NCBI GenBank assembly: GCA_937872225.1
Contig: CALMRZ010000078.1
Location: 1 to 64,000, forward strand
Length of the DNA stretch: 64,000 nucleotides
Source of the DNA: an uncultured Spirochaetota bacterium
Lineage (GTDB): Bacteria > Spirochaetota > UBA4802 > UBA5550
Direction: 5' to 3'
Made by a program: the position numbers and the translations under genes. Shown here in pieces: positions 16,196 through 26,086 of this stretch. Positions within the stretch are counted from its first letter, which is position 1; every line of letters begins with the position of its first letter. The notes beneath the pieces were generated by a model that had not been told where the DNA came from, ran no database searches, and saw only the letters and a list, made by a program, of their open reading frames with translations.

Positions 16196-16308
16196 ATGAT
16201 ACTTTTCGACACCGGGATGATACTTTCTATACCATTAAATTCCCGGGATTACAAAAATTGGACGAAATACAGCCCAATTGGATGGAATTGTATATTTTAC
16301 GGGAATTT
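16196..16308. promoter_or_regulatory. Candidate operator region upstream of the TetR gene
   Basis: The A/T-rich gap 16140-16383 holds direct repeats ATGATACTTT spaced two helical turns apart and, further on, an inverted pair AAATTCCCG (16237-16245) / CGGGAATTT (16300-16308). Such repeats are common in autoregulated TetR promoters, but no binding has been shown. Confidence 0.35.
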
Positions 16309-16349
16309 TGTAAATAAAAATTTTTATTTTCTTGGAGGGAATGATACTG

Positions 16350-16375
16350 AAGGCGCGGTCATGGGACCGCGCTTT
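16350..16375 (-). terminator. Hairpin after the Cache chemoreceptor gene
   Basis: The stem GCGCGGTC/GACCGCGC, extended by AA/TT pairs, lies 9 nt past the MCP stop on the minus strand. It resembles the hairpin after apgM at 3816-3845, so both probably end transcription. Confidence 0.5.
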
Positions 16376-16383
16376 CGGGGAGT

Positions 16384-18249
16384 CTAAAACTCGCTGAAGC
16401 CGTCATTTTTCATGATTTCGCTGATCGGCTTTTTCTCGGCGTTCAGGATCGCGGCATGGCCAGCGGTACCGTGCTTTCTGCCGTTGCCGTTGCCGCCGCC
16501 GTGAACGGGCCTCCGGGTGTCCATACGTTTCAGGTTTTCCATGTTCATGGCGTACTGCCGTTCGGCCGCCTCGTCCATGATCTGTCCCTCGTTGATCTTG
16601 AACTTCTGGACCAGTTTCATCAGGTCCGTTGCCTGGTTCACCAGCATTTCGCTGGCGGAAGCGGTCTCCTCGACCAGGGAGGCGTTCTTCTGGGTCGTCG
16701 CGTCGATCTCGGTTATGGCCGTGTTTATCTGCTCAATGCCCTGGCGCTGCTCGACGCCCGCCGCGGCGATTTCGGATATCAGCTGGCCCACCATGCCGAC
16801 GGCGGCTATGACGCGCTCCAGGGCCTCGCCGTTCAGCTTCGCGGACTCGATGATGCTTGACAGGGACTCGCCGCTTTTGGCCACGAGCTCGGTGCCGAGC
16901 TCAACCTTGTTGATGGAATCGGTGATCATGTCGCTGATCTCGTTCGCGGCCCCGGCGGAACGCTGCGCCAGGTTGCGCACCTCGCCGGCGACCACCGCGA
17001 AGCCCCGGCCCTGGTCGCCGGCCCGGGCCGCCTCGACCGCCGCGTTAAGGGCGAGGAGGTTGGTCTGGAACGCGATATCGTTGATCACCTTCAGTATGTC
17101 CGCGATCTTCTTGCTTGACTTGTTCACCTCGTTGATCGACTCGATGGCCCGGGAAACGACCGTGCCCCCGCTTTCAGCCAGCTGTATCGACTTGATGGAC
17201 TGGTCTTTCGCCTCCTGCACCACCCGGGCCGCCTCCTCGGCCTTCTTGTTCGCCTCCTCGGAATTCTCGGAGTTCTGCTTGATGGTGGCCACCGCCTCCT
17301 CTATGATGGTGGCGATCTCCTCGAGCGCCGACGCCTGCTCCGAGGTGCGCTGCGACAGGTTCTGGTTCCCGCTCGATATCTGCTCGATGGTCTGGGCCAG
17401 GTGCGTGGCGTTGACGGAGACCTGGGCCACGATGTCATGGATGTCGTTGATGAACCTGTTGATCCAGGTGCCGAGGTCGCCTATCTCGTCCTTTGTCGAT
17501 ATTTCAATCCGCTGCGTCAGGTCGCCGTTCCTCTCGGCGATGTCCTTCATCATTTCCGTGATGCCGTTGATGGGCGTCGTGATCATACGGGAAATGCCGT
17601 AGAAGACCCCGAACATGATGGCGATCACGCCGGCGAAGACGCCAATGATAACGAACAGAATGGACCATATCTCGTCGTTCACGTCGTTGATGTAGATCCC
17701 GGTGCCTATGATCCATCCCCACTGGTTGAAGGACTGCACGTATGATATCTTGGGCACGATCTTGTCCTTCTGGTCCTTCCACTGCCACATGTAATCAACG
17801 TATCCCTTCCCCTTCTCCTTGCAGACCTTCACGAATTCGACGAAAATGGCCTTCCCGTGTGGGTCCTTGTAATCCGACAGGTCGGTGCCGTTGAGGGCGG
17901 TGTTGAAGGGGTGCATGATCATGGTCGGATGGAAGTCGTTGATCCACAGATAGTCTTTTCCTTCGGGGCCGTAGCGCAGGGCGTTGATCAGGTCGATCGC
18001 CTGGGCCTGGGCCTCCTCCTCGGTCAGCGTGCCGTTTTTCGATTTCATGTAGCAGTTCTGCAGAATGCTGATGCCGACCTCGGTGACCTCTTTAAGCTTC
18101 TGCTTTTTCTGGTCCACGATGCAGGTCCTTATCCTGGGTAACAGGAACAGCCCGAGGGCGCTGATGAAAAGCAGGATAATGACCGCGCTTGAAATGAAGA
18201 TTTTCGTTTTTATCCGCAGATTTCCGAGAAAGGCTGTTTTTGTTTTCAT
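16384..18249 (-). CDS. Methyl-accepting chemotaxis protein with single Cache sensor
   Basis: The 621-aa receptor has membrane segments at about residues 16-36 and 205-230 bounding a periplasmic sCache_2-type sensor. The marks are [40 protein letters not shown] and [19 protein letters not shown] domain and a long signalling coiled coil follow, with the tip [20 protein letters not shown]. sCache_2 sensors usually bind small organic acids. The tail ends [12 protein letters not shown], matching the tail of the MCP at 1-894. The gene precedes, on the same strand, nothing but the TetR gene; the HisKA_2 kinase is 59 bases upstream and may be co-transcribed with it. Confidence 0.96.
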   Translation of the reverse strand: MKTKTAFLGNLRIKTKIFISSAVIILLFISALGLFLLPRIRTCIVDQKKQKLKEVTEVGISILQNCYMKSKNGTLTEEEAQAQAIDLINALRYGPEGKDYLWINDFHPTMIMHPFNTALNGTDLSDYKDPHGKAIFVEFVKVCKEKGKGYVDYMWQWKDQKDKIVPKISYVQSFNQWGWIIGTGIYINDVNDEIWSILFVIIGVFAGVIAIMFGVFYGISRMITTPINGITEMMKDIAERNGDLTQRIEISTKDEIGDLGTWINRFINDIHDIVAQVSVNATHLAQTIEQISSGNQNLSQRTSEQASALEEIATIIEEAVATIKQNSENSEEANKKAEEAARVVQEAKDQSIKSIQLAESGGTVVSRAIESINEVNKSSKKIADILKVINDIAFQTNLLALNAAVEAARAGDQGRGFAVVAGEVRNLAQRSAGAANEISDMITDSINKVELGTELVAKSGESLSSIIESAKLNGEALERVIAAVGMVGQLISEIAAAGVEQRQGIEQINTAITEIDATTQKNASLVEETASASEMLVNQATDLMKLVQKFKINEGQIMDEAAERQYAMNMENLKRMDTRRPVHGGGNGNGRKHGTAGHAAILNAEKKPISEIMKNDGFSEF

Positions 18250-18308
18250 GTCCGAATCCCCCTGTTTGATTTTCTTTTTATCGATAATCTATCTGATCCG
18301 GTGCCCCC

Positions 18309-19250
18309 TTAAAACTTGATGCGATAGTGGGTACCGTTGCTTCGTGATATGATGAGTTTTCCCTTGATCTGGCGCACGAGGGCCTGCACAAGTTCGAGGC
18401 CCATCGTCGACGGATTGTAGCAGTCCACGTACTCCGGCAGCCCTATCCCGTTGTCGGAAATTTCAAGCAGGTGCGCCATCTCATTGAAATCCCATGAGAA
18501 CAGTATGGATATGCGCCCCGGCCTTCCGTCAGGGAACGCGTGCTGCAGCGAGTTTATCACCAGCTCGTTGATTATGAGGGCGCACGGTATGGCCACGGTC
18601 AGTTCAAGCCTGTCGATATCGGTGGTGTAGTCGATCTGGATGTTTTTCGCGTCGTACGACTTGTTTTTACCGACCGTCTCGACGAAGTCGCCGATATACG
18701 CGCCGATATCGACCATCTCCATGTTGTTTTCCTGGTACAGCCTGTTCTGTATGAGGGCGATCGAGTGGATGCGGTTGACGTAGTTCTCGTAGAGAGAGTA
18801 ATAATTGAAGTCATGGATGCGGTCTGCCTGAAGGCGGAGAAGGCTTTCGATGATCTGGAGGTTGTTCTTGACCCGGTCGTGCATCTCACGGAGTATCGTC
18901 TCCTTTTCCTTCTGCAGCACGCACACCGTGTCGATGATGTTCATCATTTCCGTGATGTCCTGGGAGATGCAGATGATGGATACGATCTTGCCGGTGCCGT
19001 CGAATTCGGGCAGAAGGTGGCATTTGAATATCCTCGCGCCGGAATCGTCATAGAACATGATGGGGCTTGCCAGCCGCGTTTGTTCGTTTGCCAGCTCGCG
19101 GAACACCGACTCCAGGCGGTCATAATGCCCCGCTACGCCGCACTCTTCCTGGATCGCGTGGATATGACGTTCAAAGGCCCCGCGGTCGTTCGGCTCCAGG
19201 GTTTCGCTGAAAAAGATCTTGTCCCGCTCGTTGTCGTATCGGAAAATCAT
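18309..19250 (-). CDS. Soluble sensor histidine kinase, HisKA_2 type
   Basis: This 313-aa kinase is a paralogue of the one at 1197-2126. An N-terminal PAS-like domain (MFYDDSGARIFKCHLLPEFD, then VSIICISQDITEM) precedes the phosphoacceptor helix MHDRVKNNLQIIESLLRLQ and a GHKL ATPase with NELVINSLQHAFPD and DNGIGLPE. No membrane segment is present. ATG 19250 has GGGAG at 5 nt and aligns with the paralogue's start; ATG 19290-19292 would add 14 residues. A NarL-type regulator lies 387 bases upstream on the same strand and is a possible partner, though HisKA_2 kinases usually pair with other regulators. Confidence 0.92.
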   Translation of the reverse strand: MIFRYDNERDKIFFSETLEPNDRGAFERHIHAIQEECGVAGHYDRLESVFRELANEQTRLASPIMFYDDSGARIFKCHLLPEFDGTGKIVSIICISQDITEMMNIIDTVCVLQKEKETILREMHDRVKNNLQIIESLLRLQADRIHDFNYYSLYENYVNRIHSIALIQNRLYQENNMEMVDIGAYIGDFVETVGKNKSYDAKNIQIDYTTDIDRLELTVAIPCALIINELVINSLQHAFPDGRPGRISILFSWDFNEMAHLLEISDNGIGLPEYVDCYNPSTMGLELVQALVRQIKGKLIISRSNGTHYRIKF

Positions 19251-19334
19251 CCATACTCCCGTTGTGCCGGGCATAGGGGAAGGGCGCCGCATGGAAGGAG
19301 CCGGTGAGGATTGCTGTTCGGTGTGAGGTCATGT

Positions 19335-19372
19335 GACAGGTGATGTATGTTGCGCGATTATACATCACTGTC
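19335..19372. promoter_or_regulatory. Inverted repeat upstream of the HisKA_2 kinase
   Basis: GACAGGTGATGTAT (19335-19348) and ATACATCACTGTC (19360-19372) are near-perfect complements around an 11-nt spacer, 85 bp upstream of the kinase start. It could be an operator or a terminator of the upstream regulator gene; no U-run follows. Confidence 0.4.
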
Positions 19373-19576
19373 CCGGTGATGAATCGGGCTGCACCGGATT
19401 GCTTTTTCATCTGTGACAGCATCCATGCACTCTTCCACTGAAGCATGTCATGAACCACGTAAACCCGTCACTCTGCTATCTATCAATAAAGAACAGTAAA
19501 CCCGGAAACAACAATGTGCCTTTAAAATACGCTTGAACGGCGGTCGTGTCAATTAGGGGAGGGTCTTATTTTTGTA

Positions 19577-19590
19577 TAGGAATATTCCTA
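19577..19590. promoter_or_regulatory. Perfect 14-bp palindrome
   Basis: TAGGAATATTCCTA lies 46 bases beyond the stop of the NarL-type regulator, in the 386-base gap before the kinase gene. It may be a dimer binding site, perhaps for that regulator acting on the kinase promoter. The rest of 19251-19636 shows no gene. Confidence 0.3.
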
Positions 19591-19636
19591 GGGAATTGTT
19601 AGGGCATTTGCCTGAAGGGGAGCGTCGCCGGGTCTG

Positions 19637-20314
19637 TCACAGCATGGGGGGTGGAACCGGATGTCCGTGGGAGGACCATTCCCTGGCAAAGCGGTTCAGG
19701 TCATCGTTGCTGGTGAGGAGCAGTTTCTTCCGTATATTGTCCCGGTGGGCCTCCACGGTTTTGATGCTTATGTTGAGCTTCTTCGCGATGTTGCCGCTCT
19801 TCAGTTCCTGGCCGATAAGCTGGAAGATTTCAAGCTCCCTGTTGGAGAGCCTGTTCAGGGGGATCTCGTATTCCTCGTGGCCCACGTTGACGAGCTTGCC
19901 GAGTATCTTCATGGTGACGTCTTCGCTGAAGTAGAGCTTGCCGGCCAGGACCTTCCGGATCGCCTCAACCAGCTTCTCCACCGGCAGGTCCTTCATTACG
20001 TAGCCCCGCGCCCCGGCGCGGAGGGCGCGCTCGGCGTATATGGATTCATCGTGCATTGAGAAGACCAGGGTGGGGATATCGGGGTGGCGCGTCCTGAGGG
20101 CCTTGACCAGGTCGAGCCCGTTCGAGCTTTTCAGCTCGATGTCTATGACCATCAGGTCGGGCCGCTGTGACGCGGCCGTCTCAAGGGCCGAATTGACGTC
20201 GTCGGCGTCGCCGCATACCTGGATGTCCGGCGCCTTCTTGGTTATCATGAGGGCCAGCCCCTTGCAGATCAGGGGATGGTCATCGACGATCAGGATGCGT
20301 TTTGTTTCGCCCAT
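19637..20314 (-). CDS. Response regulator, NarL/LuxR family
   Basis: This 225-aa regulator has a receiver domain (ILIVDDHPLICKGLALMITK, phosphoacceptor Asp in LMVIDIEL, switch residues in LVFSMHD and the final Lys in GYVMKDLP). A LuxR helix-turn-helix follows (LSNRELEIFQLIGQELKSGN, IAKKLNISIKTVEAHRDNIR). It should bind DNA as a dimer after phosphorylation. A short frame that looks like a kinase C-terminus overlaps its start by 25 nt, so its original partner kinase may have been lost. Confidence 0.95.
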   Translation of the reverse strand: MGETKRILIVDDHPLICKGLALMITKKAPDIQVCGDADDVNSALETAASQRPDLMVIDIELKSSNGLDLVKALRTRHPDIPTLVFSMHDESIYAERALRAGARGYVMKDLPVEKLVEAIRKVLAGKLYFSEDVTMKILGKLVNVGHEEYEIPLNRLSNRELEIFQLIGQELKSGNIAKKLNISIKTVEAHRDNIRKKLLLTSNDDLNRFAREWSSHGHPVPPPML

Positions 20315-20496
20315 TGCTTATCACCAATCAGTACAACTGATGTTGCGGTTGTGCGAATTGTAATGAGTACGGTGGCCCCCCCATCGTAACTCTGGCTGCG
20401 GATGATGTTTTCCATACCCTGCAGCTTTTTTATTATATTATTATAATGCACCAAATTGGCTTGGCCGTCAAATATTATTTCAATGAAATCATCCAT
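20290..20496 (-). pseudogene. Short frame upstream of the NarL-type regulator, possible kinase remnant
   Basis: The 68-aa frame contains LQGMENIIRSQSYDGGATVL followed by ITIRT. This resembles the G2 box and last strand of NarX-like kinases (a G-M/L-x-N-I helix followed by G-x-T-V-x-I). No ribosome binding site precedes ATG 20496, and the same frame stays open for another 14 codons upstream without a start, which suits a 5'-truncated gene. Its overlap with the regulator start is the usual kinase-regulator arrangement. It may instead be a small alpha/beta protein or chance. Confidence 0.35.
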
Positions 20497-20623
20497 GAAC
20501 TGTTTAAAATTGGTTTTATGTTCAATATATTCGCCATTTTAAAGCGGCGATCGGCGTGGGAGCGGGGGCCGTCCGTTTATTGTCTCACTTGTGTAAATTT
20601 ACCAGTATTATACACTATTTTAA

Positions 20624-20653
20624 TTGACAAATATTCTGGACAAAAATTGTAAT
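20624..20653 (+). promoter_or_regulatory. Predicted promoter of carB
   Basis: TTGACA (20624-20629) and TGTAAT (20648-20653) are 18 bp apart, and the ribosome binding site AAGGAG (20668-20673) precedes ATG 20678. There is no room for a PyrR-type attenuator in the 24-base leader. Confidence 0.55.
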
Positions 20654-20677
20654 TCGTAGGTTGATATAAGGAGTTTT

Positions 20678-23600
20678 ATGCCCAAACGCACAGATATTAA
20701 GAAAATACTCATCATAGGTTCCGGGCCGATAGTTATCGGCCAGGCCTGCGAATTCGACTATTCCGGGTCGCAGGCATGCAAGGCCCTGAAGGAGGAAGGC
20801 TACCAGGTCGTCCTCATCAATTCCAATCCGGCAACCATCATGACCGACCCGGAGCTGGCGGACCGCACCTACATCGAGCCGATCACGCCGGACGTCGTTG
20901 AAAAAATCATTGCCATCGAAAAACCGGACGCCGTGCTGCCGACCGTCGGGGGACAGACGGCCCTGAACGTGACCCTGGCCCTGGGGGAGCGCGGCGTGTT
21001 CGATCGCCACGGCATCGAGCTCATCGGGGCCAACATCAATTCCATCAAGAAAGCAGAAGACCGCGACCTCTTCAAGCAGGCAATGGTCGCCATCGGCATG
21101 GACGTGCCCAAGTCGGGCCTTGCCTCGTCGATCGAAGAGGCCCTTGCCGTACTGGAAAGGATCAGCCTTCCCATCATCATCCGGCCCGCCTTCACCCTGG
21201 GCGGCACCGGCGGCAACATCGTGTACAACCGCGAGGACTTCATCGACCTGGTGGCGCGGGGGCTCGACGAGTCGCCCATCAGCCAGGTGCTCCTCGAAGA
21301 GTCCGTGATCGGGTGGAAGGAGTTCGAGCTCGAGGTGATGCGCGACCGCAAAGACAACGTGGTCATCATCTGCTCCATCGAGAACATCGACCCGATGGGG
21401 ATCCACACCGGGGATTCCATCACCGTGGCGCCGCAGCAGACCCTTTCGGACCGCGAGTACCAGAACCTGAGGAACATGGCCATCAAGATCATCCGCGAAA
21501 TCGGCGTCGACACCGGCGGGTCCAACATCCAGTTCGCGGTCAATCCCGCCGACGGGCGGGTGATCATCATAGAAATGAACCCCCGCGTGAGCCGCTCCAG
21601 CGCCCTGGCCTCCAAGGCGACCGGCTTTCCCATCGCGAAGATAGCGGCGAAGCTCGCCGTGGGGCTCACCCTGGACGAGATACCGAACGACATCACCCGG
21701 GAGACGCCGGCGTCCTTCGAGCCCACCATAGACTACGTCGTGGTCAAGACGCCGCGCTGGGCCTTCGAGAAGTTCGAGGGCGCCGATTCCCGCCTGGGCA
21801 CCCAGATGAAGTCCGTCGGCGAGGCCATGGCCATCGGCCGCACCTTCAAGGAGGCCTTCCAGAAGGCGCTCCGCTCCCTCGAGATCGACCGCTACGGCTT
21901 CGGCTCCGACGGCGTGGTCAAGATAATCGAAATGCTGAAGCGGCTGCCGGACCGGCACAAGCGCGACATCATCGAGAAGGAGCTCATCAACACCCGCGAG
22001 GACCGGATGTTCTACCTCAACGTCGCCTTCAAGATGGGGTGGAGCGTCGACCGGGTCCATGCCCTGACCGGCATCGACCGGTGGTTCCTTGAGCAGATCC
22101 ACGAAATAACGGCGGCGGCGCAGCGCTTCGCCGAGGAGAGCAAGACTCAGGGCCTGGACGCCGCCGCGGTGCGGCGCATGAAGCAGCTCGGCTTCTCGGA
22201 CCGCCAGCTCGGGTACCTGTCCCACCGCGACGACCTGATCCGCCTGTACGAGCGCGGCCCCGATTCCCAGAAGGAGTACGCGAAGACGCTGAAGTCGAGG
22301 GAGGACGAAGTGAGGAGATTCCGCTTCGACCACGGCATCGTGCCGGGCTTCCGCCTCGTGGACACCTGCGGCGGCGAGTTCGCGGCCTACACCCCCTACT
22401 ATTACTCGTCACATGACGCCGGCGACGAGGCGGCCGTCTCGGACAGGAAAAAAATCATGATCCTCGGCGGCGGGCCCAACCGGATAGGCCAGGGGATCGA
22501 GTTCGACTACTGCTGCTGCCACGCCTCCTTCGCCCTCCGGGAAGAGGGGATCGAGTCGATCATGGTCAACTCCAACCCCGAGACCGTTTCCACCGACTAT
22601 GACACGTCGGACCGGCTCTACTTCGAGCCGCTCACCCTGGAGGACGTCCTCCACATATACAACCGCGAGAACCCCGACGGCGTCATCGTGCAGTTCGGCG
22701 GCCAGACGCCCCTGCGCCTGGCGCGCGCCCTGGAGGAGAACGGCGTGAGGATAATCGGCACGTCGCCCGATTCCATCGACCGCGCCGAGGACCGCGAGCG
22801 CTTCGCCGAGGTGGTGCGCAAGCTCGGCCTGCTGCAGCCGGAAAACGGCATAGCCTTCGCCGAGGAGGAGGCGATCCGCATCGCCGGCTCGATCGGTTAC
22901 CCGGTCCTGGTGCGGCCCAGCTACGTCCTGGGCGGCAGGGCCATGGCCATCATCTACGACGAGGACAGCCTGCGGGACTACATCGCCACGGCGGTGGAGC
23001 TCTCGCCGGAGCACCCGATCCTCGTGGACGACTTTCTCGAGGACGCCATCGAGGTGGACGTCGACGCGATCTCCGACGGCGCGGACGTGTTCATCGGGGC
23101 CATCATGGAGCACGTTGAGGAGGCCGGGATCCATTCGGGGGATTCCGCCTGCATCATCCCGCCCCTTTCGCTTTCCGACGACATGATCACTGCCATAGCC
23201 GAAACGACGGAGGCCCTGGCCCGGGAGCTGAACGTGATCGGCCTCCTGAACATCCAGTTCGCCATCAAGGACAACCGCCTCTACGTCATCGAGGTGAACC
23301 CCCGGGCGTCGCGGACCGTGCCCTTCGTCTCCAAGACGACCGGCGTTCCCCTGGCGAAGATGGCCGTCCGGGTGATGCTGGGAAAGAAGCTCGCGGAGTA
23401 TGGCCTGACCAAAATGAAGAAGATCCCCTTCGTAAGCGTGAAGGAGGCGGTGCTTCCCTTCAACAAGTTCCCCGGCGTGGACACCCTCCTGTCGCCGGAG
23501 ATGAAATCCACCGGCGAGGTGATGGGCATATCGCACAATTTCGGCGAGTCTTTCTACAAGGCCACCCTGGCCGCCGGCGACTCGCTCCCCCTGTCGGGAA

Positions 23601-24001
23601 CGGTGCTCCTCTCCATCAGCAGCAGATACCGCGACGAGCTGCTCCACGAGGTGCGGAGCCTCCATGAAAGCGGCTTCAAGTTCATCGCCACCGAGGGCAC
23701 GGCGCAGTATTACAACGAGCTGGGCATCCCCTGCGGCCAGGTGCACAAGGTGAGCGAGGGCCGTCCCAACATCATCGACCTTATGAAGAACAAGCAGATT
23801 GACATGATCATCAACACGCCCTCCGGCAAGGTGTCCAAGGACGACTCGTACCTGATCCGGCAGGCCGGCGTGCGCTACCATATACCCTACATGACCACGG
23901 TGCAGTCGGCGCGCGCGGCGATCAGGGGCCTCCTTGAAATAAAAAAGAACAGGGACTATGCCGTCAGGCCGATCCAGGAATACCACAAAGAGGTTGTTTG
24001 A
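20678..24001 (+). CDS. carB: Carbamoyl-phosphate synthase large subunit
   Basis: This 1107-aa synthetase makes carbamoyl phosphate from bicarbonate, ATP and glutamine-derived ammonia for pyrimidine and arginine synthesis. Two homologous ATP-grasp halves are visible: the first begins [20 protein letters not shown], the second [20 protein letters not shown]. Each has the TxxFEPL/TYIEPI region and an NPR metal-binding motif ([36 protein letters not shown]). The C-terminal MGS-like allosteric domain follows ([25 protein letters not shown]). The length is slightly above average. carA is not in the window. pyrR follows by 3 nt. Confidence 0.98.
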   Translation: MPKRTDIKKILIIGSGPIVIGQACEFDYSGSQACKALKEEGYQVVLINSNPATIMTDPELADRTYIEPITPDVVEKIIAIEKPDAVLPTVGGQTALNVTLALGERGVFDRHGIELIGANINSIKKAEDRDLFKQAMVAIGMDVPKSGLASSIEEALAVLERISLPIIIRPAFTLGGTGGNIVYNREDFIDLVARGLDESPISQVLLEESVIGWKEFELEVMRDRKDNVVIICSIENIDPMGIHTGDSITVAPQQTLSDREYQNLRNMAIKIIREIGVDTGGSNIQFAVNPADGRVIIIEMNPRVSRSSALASKATGFPIAKIAAKLAVGLTLDEIPNDITRETPASFEPTIDYVVVKTPRWAFEKFEGADSRLGTQMKSVGEAMAIGRTFKEAFQKALRSLEIDRYGFGSDGVVKIIEMLKRLPDRHKRDIIEKELINTREDRMFYLNVAFKMGWSVDRVHALTGIDRWFLEQIHEITAAAQRFAEESKTQGLDAAAVRRMKQLGFSDRQLGYLSHRDDLIRLYERGPDSQKEYAKTLKSREDEVRRFRFDHGIVPGFRLVDTCGGEFAAYTPYYYSSHDAGDEAAVSDRKKIMILGGGPNRIGQGIEFDYCCCHASFALREEGIESIMVNSNPETVSTDYDTSDRLYFEPLTLEDVLHIYNRENPDGVIVQFGGQTPLRLARALEENGVRIIGTSPDSIDRAEDRERFAEVVRKLGLLQPENGIAFAEEEAIRIAGSIGYPVLVRPSYVLGGRAMAIIYDEDSLRDYIATAVELSPEHPILVDDFLEDAIEVDVDAISDGADVFIGAIMEHVEEAGIHSGDSACIIPPLSLSDDMITAIAETTEALARELNVIGLLNIQFAIKDNRLYVIEVNPRASRTVPFVSKTTGVPLAKMAVRVMLGKKLAEYGLTKMKKIPFVSVKEAVLPFNKFPGVDTLLSPEMKSTGEVMGISHNFGESFYKATLAAGDSLPLSGTVLLSISSRYRDELLHEVRSLHESGFKFIATEGTAQYYNELGIPCGQVHKVSEGRPNIIDLMKNKQIDMIINTPSGKVSKDDSYLIRQAGVRYHIPYMTTVQSARAAIRGLLEIKKNRDYAVRPIQEYHKEVV

Positions 24002-24004
24002 GTT

Positions 24005-24544
24005 ATGGAAAAGACAGTACTGCTCCAAAGCAGGGATATAGCCGAAATTATCGACCGCCTATCCGGTCAGATTTACAAAGATCTTGACGACATCGATAAG
24101 TTCGCCGTCGTCGGCCTCCAGACCGGCGGTGTGGAGCTGGCCCGGCGCATACGGAACCGCATCGAGGAGCTGTCCGGCAAGCAGGTCAGGAGCGGGACCC
24201 TGGACATAACCTTCTACCGCGACGACCTCGCCACGCGGGGCGTCCTCCCGTCGATTAAGGAGACGTCTATCGCCTTTGACATTGCCAACATGACCATTCT
24301 CCTGGTGGATGACGTGATATTCACCGGCCGCACCACCAAGGCGGCCCTCGAGACCCTTACCTCCTTCGGGAGGCCTAAGGCGATACGGCTGTTCGTCATG
24401 GTTGACCGGGGGAACCGGGAGCTCCCCATCCAGCCTGACTATTGCGGGTACCGGATCAAAACCGGGATCAAGGATGCGATTGAGGTCGTTCTTTCGGCCG
24501 AGACCCCGGCCGGGGACAGCGTGGTATTTCATAAGGAAGAATAA
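24005..24544 (+). CDS. pyrR: Bifunctional pyr operon regulator / uracil phosphoribosyltransferase
   Basis: This 179-aa phosphoribosyltransferase-fold protein has the PRPP loop MTILLVDDVIFTGRTTKAAL and the PyrR marks LQTGGVELARRI and DITFYRDDL. In Bacillus PyrR binds pyr mRNA in response to UMP; many homologues keep only transferase activity. It is co-transcribed with carB, 3 nt downstream. I see no PyrR binding loop in the carB leader, so RNA-binding regulation of this operon is unsupported here. A family A repeat starts directly after the stop codon. Confidence 0.95.
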   Translation: MEKTVLLQSRDIAEIIDRLSGQIYKDLDDIDKFAVVGLQTGGVELARRIRNRIEELSGKQVRSGTLDITFYRDDLATRGVLPSIKETSIAFDIANMTILLVDDVIFTGRTTKAALETLTSFGRPKAIRLFVMVDRGNRELPIQPDYCGYRIKTGIKDAIEVVLSAETPAGDSVVFHKEE

Positions 24545-24546
24545 AG

Positions 24547-24622
24547 CCCACCACCCCCCCCCCGGATGGGGCTCTGGGTGCCGGTTTGACAAGTCCCCCT
24601 CCGGTTGGTGGGGGGCCTGTAC
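24547..24622. repeat. Dispersed G/C-run repeat, family A, copy 2
   Basis: A C-run (CCCCCCCCCC then GGATGGGG) is followed by AAGTCCCCCTCCGG and GGTGGGGGGCCTG. The second block matches 3711-3740. It lies between the convergent pyrR gene and the coiled-coil gene and could act as a weak bidirectional terminator. Confidence 0.6.
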
Positions 24623-24638
24623 AAAACAGCTAACTGTT

Positions 24639-25829
24639 TTACCCGGCCTCTTCCAGGATTTTCCGCAGATAGTTCTCGATCAGCTTGCCGTTTTCTATGT
24701 TCCGTTCCGATCCCTCGATGGGATACCGGGTCGCCTCGGTCATGCTCTGCACCTGCTGCCTGATCCACTCGAAATACTCCATCTCGGTCCTGGTGAGGTC
24801 CACCGATTTTTTCTCGATGTCGGCGTTCAGCTTGATGCTGTCCGTCATGTCGAAGTTGAGGTTCGAAACGTACAGGATGTCGCGGCAGGCGATGGTCGCG
24901 TAGGACACCAGGTTGCTCGCCAGGCGTCGGACGTCGGCCGGAAGGCTGGCTTCGCGGCACAGGCCGTTCACCAGCTCGCCGGCGGGGAGGTAGTCCTTGA
25001 TCTCAAGGGAGAGGATGACGGTCAGCTCCGTCGAGAGCTCCAGGTTGCGGGAGAAGAGCTTGTGCTTTTCGACGACCAGGTCGCGGATGGCCTCCGAGTC
25101 TTCATGGAGCCGCGCGGTGAATTGCCCGACCTGCTCGGCGAAGATCATCTGGGTCGCCGAGCTCCTGTTAACGGCCGCGGCGATGTTCCATCCCGTGTGG
25201 GCCTCGTCGATGAGCCGTCTGATCTCGTCGCTGTTCTTTTCCGACAGGTGCCGCTTCGCGTCGGCAATGCGCTCGACCAGCCGGAGGCCCCGCTTGAGGT
25301 TGGATGACGACCCGCGGATGGCGCTGTCGGCGTCTTCCATGGTGCGGAAGGCCAGCTTCTTGAGCCGGCCGAGGGAGTCCCGCTGGAATTTTTTCCGGTT
25401 GATTATGAGGTTGTCCATCAGGATGATCTCGTTGTCGTTCTCGATGAGCATGTGGAGGAGGATGATCGCCTTGTGCACGGCTTCGGAGAGGCCGCGCACC
25501 ATCTCTTCCATCTGGCGCAGGACCGCCTGGTTTACGTGGGCGTTGTCCCTGAGGGCGTCGATTATCTCCTTCTGGCGGGCCGAGTTCGAATCGAGGATGT
25601 GGCAGCAGTTCTGGATCGCGGTGTCCTGGTCGCGCATCGTGTGGTTCGCCCGCGATATGATCTCGAACTCGTGGTTGAGGATGTCCCCGATTTCGAGGGA
25701 CTGCTTGATCAGGGTTATGGATTCCTCGGAATACTTTTTCCTGAGCCGCGACGACTCGCTCACGAGCCGCTCGATTGACCCGAACTCCTCGGCCTTGTTG
25801 TGGAGGTCGGTGAATATGCTTTCATCCAT
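24639..25829 (-). CDS. Soluble coiled-coil protein of unknown function (396 aa)
   Basis: ATG 25829 is the first good start; the frame continues to TTG 25892. The protein is almost wholly helical with long heptad stretches (LHNKAEEFGSIERLV, EMVRGLSEAVHKAIILLHML, MDNLIINRKKFQRDSLGRL). There is no membrane segment and no MCP tip sequence. Mid-region runs such as VERIADAKRHLSEKNSDEI recall methyl-accepting-like helices and the alternating hydrophobic pattern suggests a four-helix bundle dimer. It may be a cytoplasmic scaffold or sensor, but no family was recognised. It stands alone. Confidence 0.75.
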   Translation of the reverse strand: MDESIFTDLHNKAEEFGSIERLVSESSRLRKKYSEESITLIKQSLEIGDILNHEFEIISRANHTMRDQDTAIQNCCHILDSNSARQKEIIDALRDNAHVNQAVLRQMEEMVRGLSEAVHKAIILLHMLIENDNEIILMDNLIINRKKFQRDSLGRLKKLAFRTMEDADSAIRGSSSNLKRGLRLVERIADAKRHLSEKNSDEIRRLIDEAHTGWNIAAAVNRSSATQMIFAEQVGQFTARLHEDSEAIRDLVVEKHKLFSRNLELSTELTVILSLEIKDYLPAGELVNGLCREASLPADVRRLASNLVSYATIACRDILYVSNLNFDMTDSIKLNADIEKKSVDLTRTEMEYFEWIRQQVQSMTEATRYPIEGSERNIENGKLIENYLRKILEEAG

Positions 25830-26010
25830 GGCAAACCTGTCTGCGGGGCCCGGTGTTTGGATTGACCATACGCGGGCGATGTCATTTTTCAATCCTTTTT
25901 TTATGGCGCCCTCTGACCCGTAATCGTTATGATCCCTCTTGTGCGGGGAGGGGCGATTGTAAAGAAGGCCCTCTTTAACCCGCCGGGGTCCATCATTTTG
26001 CAGGATTTTC

Positions 26011-26040
26011 TTGAATGGTTGGCCTGTTTTGTGTTATATT
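26011..26040 (+). promoter_or_regulatory. Predicted promoter upstream of the small membrane protein
   Basis: TTGAAT (26011-26016) and TATATT (26035-26040) are 18 bp apart and about 45 bp before ATG 26087. Confidence 0.4.
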
Positions 26041-26086
26041 ATAAAGAGAATGATATGGTGATCGGAAGGGGCTCGATTTGATTTTG

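Noticed and set aside
20497-20677. PyrR-dependent attenuator before carB
   Set aside because: The promoter leaves only about 24 bases of leader before the start; no anti-terminator/terminator pair fits.
20615-24028. Long minus-strand open frames opposite carB (572 and 539 codons)
   Set aside because: They lie antisense to a clear carbamoyl-phosphate synthase, have GC-driven composition (runs of G, V, D, H) and no protein motif.
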